NCBI GenBank assembly: GCA_947589405.1
Contig: CANQBT010000091.1
Span: forward strand, 1-8,745
DNA: 8,745 nt
Source: an uncultured Clostridia bacterium
GTDB lineage: Bacteria; Bacillota; Clostridia; Lachnospirales; CAG-274
Direction of reading: 5' to 3'
A program made the position numbers and the translations under genes. This document shows, one piece after another, positions 6,355-8,745 of this stretch; position 1 is the stretch's first letter; each line of letters opens with the position of its first letter. The notes under the pieces were generated by a model. It saw nothing but the letters and a program-made list of their open reading frames with translations. It made no database searches and was not told the DNA's origin.

Positions 6355-6495
6355 ATGAGATATGTATGGGAAGCTGTAAAATTTGTAGGTGCTGTAATTA
6401 TGTTTTTACTTTCTTTTGCTCTGAAGATAGTGCTAATAATAGTTTCTGTATTTATGTTTTTGTTTGAACTGTGCGCCCGTATCGCAGGAATATGA
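6355..6495 (+). CDS. Small hydrophobic membrane protein, 46 residues
   Basis: ATG at 6355 follows a GGCGG-type ribosome binding site (AAAGGCGG, 6340-6347) and is the first good start after the plus-strand promoter. The peptide begins MRYVWEAVKFVGAVIMFLLS and ends ELCARIAGI. Almost all of residues 9-37 is hydrophobic, broken by K24, so it is either one long helix or a short hairpin in the membrane. It has no signal cleavage motif. The next gene starts 13 nt after its stop, consistent with an operon. I do not recognise the family. It could be a membrane-active toxin-like peptide, or a small partner of the paralogous proteins that follow. Confidence 0.6.
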   Translation: MRYVWEAVKFVGAVIMFLLSFALKIVLIIVSVFMFLFELCARIAGI

Positions 6496-6508
6496 AGGTA
6501 AAAGTATT

Positions 6509-6838
6509 ATGCTGAAATTTGAGATAATTATGGACGAAAATAAGGTTTTGTCCGAGAAAAAATATAACTTAGAGAAAATGTATTCTTTAATTGACAGTTG
6601 CTTTGCTGATTATGATTTGAAAAAGATTGATAAAGGTGTGTACTGTGACTGTGGGACAGATAAGGATTTTGCCAATATGTGGAATATCGTATGGGCTTTA
6701 GCTGATGTACAGTGGTTTGCTGAAAGCGTAAAAGAAATAACGTGGTATAATGACTACGGCGGAAAAGAGCATACGGAAAATGTCCTGACTTATTTCAAGG
6801 AAAATAATATCGGTCTGTTCCGTAAATGCTGCAAATAA
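6509..6838 (+). CDS. Hypothetical protein, paralogue A (109 residues)
   Basis: This is the first of three tandem related genes. I chose the ATG at 6509 (MLKFEIIMDENK) because it aligns with the starts of the next two copies (MLKVEIEMNEEK and MLKIEIEMNEEK). The frame opens 15 codons earlier, but that start lies inside the preceding 46-residue gene. The ribosome binding site is weak (GAAGG, ~10 nt away), so translation may be coupled to the upstream gene. Conserved features shared with B and C include an N-terminal strand-like segment, DKG-Y-D-GT-KDFANMW (41-57) and an aromatic-rich stretch (WALADVQWF, ITWYNDY). It is the most divergent copy, with five cysteines (31, 46, 48, 107, 108) absent from B. 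It looks cytosolic, with no signal peptide or membrane helix. Function is unknown. Confidence 0.75.
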   Translation: MLKFEIIMDENKVLSEKKYNLEKMYSLIDSCFADYDLKKIDKGVYCDCGTDKDFANMWNIVWALADVQWFAESVKEITWYNDYGGKEHTENVLTYFKENNIGLFRKCCK

Positions 6839-6850
6839 GGAGGTGATACT

Positions 6851-7192
6851 ATGCTGAAAGTCGAAATAGAAATGAACGAGGAAAAAGTCCTAGCCGAGGA
6901 TATATATGACTTGGATGATATATACACAGCTATAGACAATGCTTTTGCGGATTTTGGTATTATTAAATTAAATAAAGGCATTTATAGGGATAACGGCTCA
7001 GATAAGGATTTTGGTAATATGTGGCTTGTAATTTTAGCACTTACAGAAACAGAATGGTTCATAGACAATGTTTCAAAATTAATGTGGTATAATAGTGATT
7101 ATGGCAAAGATGAAAGCGATTTTTCTGTTGAAGATGTCTTAAAAGGCTTAAAAGATGATGGCATTAAAATTCATAGAGCACAAGGGGGATAA
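6851..7192 (+). CDS. Hypothetical protein, paralogue B (113 residues)
   Basis: The second tandem copy has a very strong ribosome binding site (AAGGAGGTGA) 8 nt before the ATG. By hand alignment it is identical to paralogue C at 70 of the first 100 positions, and less similar to A. Shared motifs are NKGIYRDNGSDKDFGNMW (41-58), LTETEWF (64-70) and NVSKLMWYNSDYG (73-85). The protein is strongly acidic: about 25 Asp/Glu against 12 Lys/Arg. It begins 12 nt after A and ends 1 nt before C, so the three are cotranscribed. There is no membrane segment. I do not recognise a named domain. The acidic character is compatible with a DNA-mimic or nucleic-acid-competing role, but that is only a guess. Confidence 0.8.
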   Translation: MLKVEIEMNEEKVLAEDIYDLDDIYTAIDNAFADFGIIKLNKGIYRDNGSDKDFGNMWLVILALTETEWFIDNVSKLMWYNSDYGKDESDFSVEDVLKGLKDDGIKIHRAQGG

Positions 7193-7193
7193 T

Positions 7194-7808
7194 ATGCTGA
7201 AGATAGAAATAGAAATGAACGAAGAAAAAGTCCTTAAAGAGGGTAAATATGATCTTAACAAAATGTATGAGATAATAGATGGTGCGTTTGTTAGATATGG
7301 CATTGTCAAATTGGATAAAGGCATATATAGAGATAACGGCTCAAACAAAGATTGGGCTAATATGTGGGTAGTAATTTTTACTCTTACAGAAATAGATTGG
7401 TTTATAAATAATGTATCAAAGCTTATGTGGTATAATAGTGACTACAGCACAGATGAAAATGATTTTGCTGTTGAGGATGTGTTGCAGAAATTAAGAAATA
7501 ATAAGCTTAAAGAAACTTTGAACAAATTATCAATATATTACGGCAAAGAAAGAGAAAGATTTTTAAAGGAAAATCATACAGAGCTTTACAAAGAAATGCT
7601 GGACAATAATACTATTTTTGAACACCTGATAAATATTGATAAACAAGCAAATGAAATGGAGGAAAAACTTGTTGAACAGTATTGTAAGGCTGAAGGTGTA
7701 ACAGAAGAATTAAAAAAGACAAATCCTATGGAATGGGTCTCCCTTAGAAATAATATAATTCACCGTGTACGGAATATTATACAGAATGAGCTTATTCATG
7801 CAGTATAA
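7194..7808 (+). CDS. Paralogue C fused to a TnpV-like C-terminal domain (204 residues)
   Basis: Residues 1-~103 are the paralogous domain seen in A and B (DKGIYRDNGSNKDWANMW, NVSKLMWYNSDY). Residues ~112-204 resemble TnpV, a small protein encoded in clostridial transposons and conjugative elements. Supporting segments are YGKERERFLKENHTELYKEM (116-135), IFEHLINIDKQANE (141-154), AEGVTEELKKTNPMEWV (166-182) and the closing NIIQNEL-H. Stand-alone TnpV proteins are ~110-125 residues, so their N-terminal part is replaced here by the paralogous domain. The ATG at 7194 aligns with the sister genes and follows GGGGGAT; the frame opens 13 codons earlier inside gene B. The start overlaps almost directly with the B stop, which suggests translational coupling. 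TnpV's own function is not well established. The element origin is inferred from this similarity. Confidence 0.75.
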   Translation: MLKIEIEMNEEKVLKEGKYDLNKMYEIIDGAFVRYGIVKLDKGIYRDNGSNKDWANMWVVIFTLTEIDWFINNVSKLMWYNSDYSTDENDFAVEDVLQKLRNNKLKETLNKLSIYYGKERERFLKENHTELYKEMLDNNTIFEHLINIDKQANEMEEKLVEQYCKAEGVTEELKKTNPMEWVSLRNNIIHRVRNIIQNELIHAV

Positions 7809-7816
7809 AAATCATA

Positions 7817-7845
7817 TTGCCATATTTCCATATCCGTGATATACT
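7817..7845 (+). promoter_or_regulatory. Promoter of the candidate type I toxin mRNA
   Basis: TTGCCA (7817-7822), a 17-bp spacer and TATACT (7840-7845) with an extended TGA before the -10. The predicted start, ~G7852, makes the mRNA open with a GAAA-tetraloop hairpin. The spacer contains TTCCATAT (7826-7833), which is also the core of the RHH operator candidates. Confidence 0.65.
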
Positions 7846-7851
7846 TTGTGT

Positions 7852-8044
7852 GAGCCGAAAGGCTTGCACAATGGAGCAGCGGGCGGTTGTTCCTCCCTTG
7901 TAAAATCATTTATGATTTTACGTTATGTTTTCAAACTCCCTGTTTTTGTGCCAAAAGTTTGTAAAGCAAACTGACGCACAATAAACAGGAATTGCAGTTT
8001 GAAAACAGACCTCTTTTCATCTGAAAAGAAAGGGGGTGTGTATT
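7852..8044 (+). other. Highly structured leader of the toxin-like mRNA
   Basis: About 190 nt precede a 20-codon frame and contain four successive hairpins. The first is AGCC-GAAA-GGCU (7853-7864) at the very 5' end. The second is a perfect 9-bp stem, GUAAAAUCA/UGAUUUUAC (7900-7921). The third is a large composite hairpin (7927-8006). The fourth is CUUUUCA/UGAAAAG (8013-8028), directly beside the GGGGG ribosome binding site, and it may extend to pair CC with part of that site. GGUUGUUCCUC (7885-7895) is also complementary to GAGGAACAACC near the mRNA 3' end (8157-8167). A heavily folded leader is typical of type I toxin mRNAs that must be held translationally silent. Confidence 0.6.
7927..8006. 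repeat. 80-nt composite inverted repeat
   Basis: Four nested arm pairs occur in order: GTTTTCAAACT (7927-7937) with AGTTTGAAAAC (7996-8006); CCTGTTT (7939-7945) with AAACAGG (7983-7989); TTGTGC (7946-7951) with GCACAA (7976-7981); AGTTTG (7956-7961) with CAAACT (7967-7972). That is 30 base pairs with only small interruptions and a 5-nt loop. Confidence 0.9.
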
Positions 8045-8107
8045 ATGACAGATGTTCAAATCGTTTTGATATTGATACTGTTAATAATAATTTACATAAA
8101 GCAATAA
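8045..8107 (+). CDS. 20-residue hydrophobic peptide, candidate type I toxin
   Basis: ATG at 8045 lies 8 nt after a strong GGGGGTG ribosome binding site and starts a 20-codon frame ending in TAA. The peptide begins MTDVQIV, has an uninterrupted Leu/Ile core (residues 6-17) and ends YIKQ. This is one transmembrane helix with a short polar start and a basic end. Size and composition recall very short type I toxins such as the E. coli Ibs peptides (~19 residues). The setting supports that reading: a dedicated promoter, a folded leader, and an opposing promoter giving an antisense RNA over the 3' part of the message. A regulatory leader peptide is a less likely alternative, because no gene follows on this strand before the oppositely oriented tRNA genes. 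Toxicity is inferred, not shown. Confidence 0.55.
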   Translation: MTDVQIVLILILLIIIYIKQ

Positions 8108-8184
8108 CCGCCCTATGTGCTAGATAGGACGGTCAAATAACTGTTTTCGCACATATGAGGAACAACCCGAAGCTGCTTCCTTGT
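8098..8184 (-). ncRNA. Candidate antisense antitoxin RNA
   Basis: A strong minus-strand promoter (8219-8191) would start transcription near 8184. The RNA would open with a hairpin, GGAA(G)CAGC-UUCGG-GUUGUUCC, complement of 8159-8180. It would run opposite the 3' untranslated region of the toxin-like mRNA. The hairpin at 8107-8133 (ACCGyCCUA/UAGGrCGGU, one mismatch) followed by UAUUGCUUUA is a plausible but weak terminator, giving ~85 nt. The 3' end is uncertain. Overlapping 3' ends are the usual layout of Gram-positive type I systems such as txpA/ratA. Confidence 0.5.
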
Positions 8185-8190
8185 GTTTTT
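8159..8190 (+). terminator. Terminator of the toxin-like mRNA
   Basis: GGAACAAC (8159-8166) pairs imperfectly with GCTGCTTCC (8172-8180), and TTGTGTTTTT follows. The same sequence read on the other strand is the 5' hairpin of the antisense RNA, so both RNAs share complementary structures here. Confidence 0.5.
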
Positions 8191-8219
8191 ATAATAACAT
8201 ATCTATATTGAAATGTCAA
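8191..8219 (-). promoter_or_regulatory. Promoter of the candidate antisense RNA
   Basis: On the minus strand TTGACA (8219-8214), a 17-bp spacer and TATTAT (8196-8191), with TGT before the -10. It is closer to consensus than the opposing toxin promoter, as expected if the antitoxin RNA is made in excess. Confidence 0.7.
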
Positions 8220-8220
8220 G

Positions 8221-8344
8221 GGGCGGTAGGCTCCTTTTTAAGTTATCTATATGGGATAACTGCGGCACAAAACATAAGAACAGTTATTAAAAATGATTAA
8301 TATATTTAAGTGCCTATTGAAAACTTGTGTGATAAAAATGTGAT
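8221..8344. other. Intergenic stretch without recognisable genes
   Basis: AT-rich sequence between the antisense promoter and the tRNA terminator. It contains a small inverted repeat, AGTTATC/GATAACT (8241-8261), and no supported open frame. The right border of the accessory region may lie here, but no attachment-site duplication was seen. Confidence 0.4.
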
Positions 8345-8382
8345 AAAAAAAGAGCTGAGAGGGCATTTTGCTCTCTCAACTC
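8345..8382 (-). terminator. Rho-independent terminator of the tRNA cluster
   Basis: In minus-strand RNA, GAG-UGAGAG-GC pairs with GC-CUCUCA-CUC (8382-8370 with 8364-8352) with two or three mismatches around a short A/U loop, followed by seven U (8351-8345). It lies about ten bases beyond the last tRNA. Confidence 0.85.
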
Positions 8383-8392
8383 CGCTTAAAAG

Positions 8393-8464
8393 CTAGGCTA
8401 GCAGGATTCGAACCTGCGAATGACGGAATCAGAATCCGTTGCCTTACCACTTGGCGATAGCCCA
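8393..8464 (-). tRNA. tRNA-Gln (anticodon CUG)
   Basis: A 72-nt cloverleaf. The acceptor stem is UGGGCUA/UAGCCUA, and the T arm is GCAGG-UUCGAAU-CCUGC. The anticodon stem ACGGA/UCCGU carries loop UUCUGAU, giving CUG. The discriminator base is G and no CCA is encoded. It is the last gene of the cluster and is closely related to the neighbouring Gln(UUG), evidently by duplication. Confidence 0.95.
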
Positions 8465-8496
8465 TTATTACATACCTGCTGACAGATCATAAAAAA

Positions 8497-8568
8497 CTGG
8501 GCTGGCAGGATTCGAACCTGCGAATGCAGGGATCAAAACCCTGTGCCTTACCGCTTGGCGACAACCCA
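8497..8568 (-). tRNA. tRNA-Gln (anticodon UUG)
   Basis: A 72-nt cloverleaf with acceptor stem UGGGUUG/CAGCCCA. The anticodon stem CAGGG/CCCUG carries loop UUUUGAU, giving UUG. The T arm is the same as in the other Gln tRNA. The discriminator is G and no CCA is encoded. It lies 32 nt upstream of Gln(CUG) in transcription order. Confidence 0.95.
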
Positions 8569-8581
8569 TCAGTAAAGTAAA

Positions 8582-8653
8582 AGCGCGAGACGGGATTTGA
8601 ACCCGCGGCCCTCGCCTTGGCAAGGCGATGCTCTACCACTGAGCCACTCGCGC
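8582..8653 (-). tRNA. tRNA-Gly (anticodon GCC)
   Basis: A 72-nt cloverleaf with acceptor stem GCGCGAG/CUCGCGC and D arm GCUCAGUGGUAGAGC. The anticodon stem UCGCC/GGCGA carries loop UUGCCAA, giving GCC. The discriminator is U and no CCA is encoded. Confidence 0.96.
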
Positions 8654-8657
8654 ACAA

Positions 8658-8742
8658 TGCAGCAGACGGGACTTGAACCCGTACCCAGTAAACCCGGACA
8701 AGATCCTTAGTCTTGCGCGTATGCCAATTCCGCCACTGCTGC
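8658..8742 (-). tRNA. tRNA-Leu (anticodon AAG)
   Basis: An 85-nt class II tRNA with a long variable arm. The acceptor stem is GCAGCAG/CUGCUGC with discriminator A and no encoded CCA. The anticodon stem CAAGA/UCUUG carries the 7-nt loop CUAAGGA, so positions 34-36 read AAG and decode CUU (and CUC/CUA if A34 is deaminated to inosine). Adenosine at position 34 is uncommon in bacteria outside tRNA-Arg(ACG). It is the first tRNA visible; the cluster promoter lies beyond the window. Confidence 0.92.
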
Positions 8743-8745
8743 ATA

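Noticed and set aside
6464..6508. Upstream start for paralogue A giving 124 residues
   Set aside because: This start lies inside the 46-residue membrane peptide gene, lacks a ribosome binding site and does not align with the starts of paralogues B and C.
8393..8417. 3' end of tRNA-Gln(CUG) as an attachment site for the accessory region
   Set aside because: No copy of the tRNA 3' end was found at the left side (5500-5970). The only related sequence is the neighbouring tRNA-Gln gene, explained by gene duplication.
8487..8744. An 85-codon open frame on the minus strand
   Set aside because: It runs straight through three tRNA genes (Gln, Gly, Leu) and only reflects their conserved sequence.

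Overview
The window looks like chromosomal DNA from a low-GC, spore-forming member of the Clostridia, most plausibly Lachnospiraceae-like. The reasons are a SpoIID gene, a two-subunit iron-sulfur L-serine dehydratase, strong AGGAGG ribosome binding sites, heavy use of ATA and AGA codons, and tRNA genes without an encoded CCA. The genus cannot be fixed from sequence alone.

Layout. Positions 1-5502 are minus-strand housekeeping genes: the N-terminal ~509 residues of FtsH (cut by the window edge), then upstream of it spoIID and murA (an operon transcribed murA to spoIID), then sdaAB-sdaAA followed by an intrinsic terminator. At the far right (8345-8742) is a minus-strand tRNA cluster, transcribed Leu(AAG)-Gly(GCC)-Gln(UUG)-Gln(CUG) and ending in an intrinsic terminator.

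Between these blocks lies a compact accessory region (about 5570-8220) that holds most of the interest. (1) Two tandem small RNA genes (5605-5766 and 5811-5964) each have a near-consensus promoter with an exact 17-bp spacer. Each has a conserved closing helix, three small hairpins sharing the loop UGCUUUAGU with a covarying stem pair, and a terminator. (2) A ribbon-helix-helix regulator is divergent from an operon of a 46-residue membrane peptide and three tandem paralogues. An identical 13-bp direct repeat lies in both divergent promoters and is a good operator candidate. (3) The third paralogue is fused to a C-terminal region resembling the transposon protein TnpV, which points to mobile-element ancestry. 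(4) At 7817-8219 there is a candidate type I toxin-antitoxin module. A 20-residue hydrophobic peptide is encoded on a ~340-nt mRNA with a very structured leader, and a strong opposing promoter would make an antisense RNA against the 3' end of that mRNA.

How it fits together: the housekeeping genes serve membrane proteolysis, peptidoglycan precursor synthesis, engulfment during sporulation and serine catabolism. The accessory region reads as an integrated or decayed mobile element between sdaAB and the tRNA cluster, carrying its own regulator, a paralogous gene family of unknown function and a putative addiction module. The small RNA pair may belong to the element or to the host. No integrase, transposase or attachment-site duplication is visible, so the element borders are undefined.
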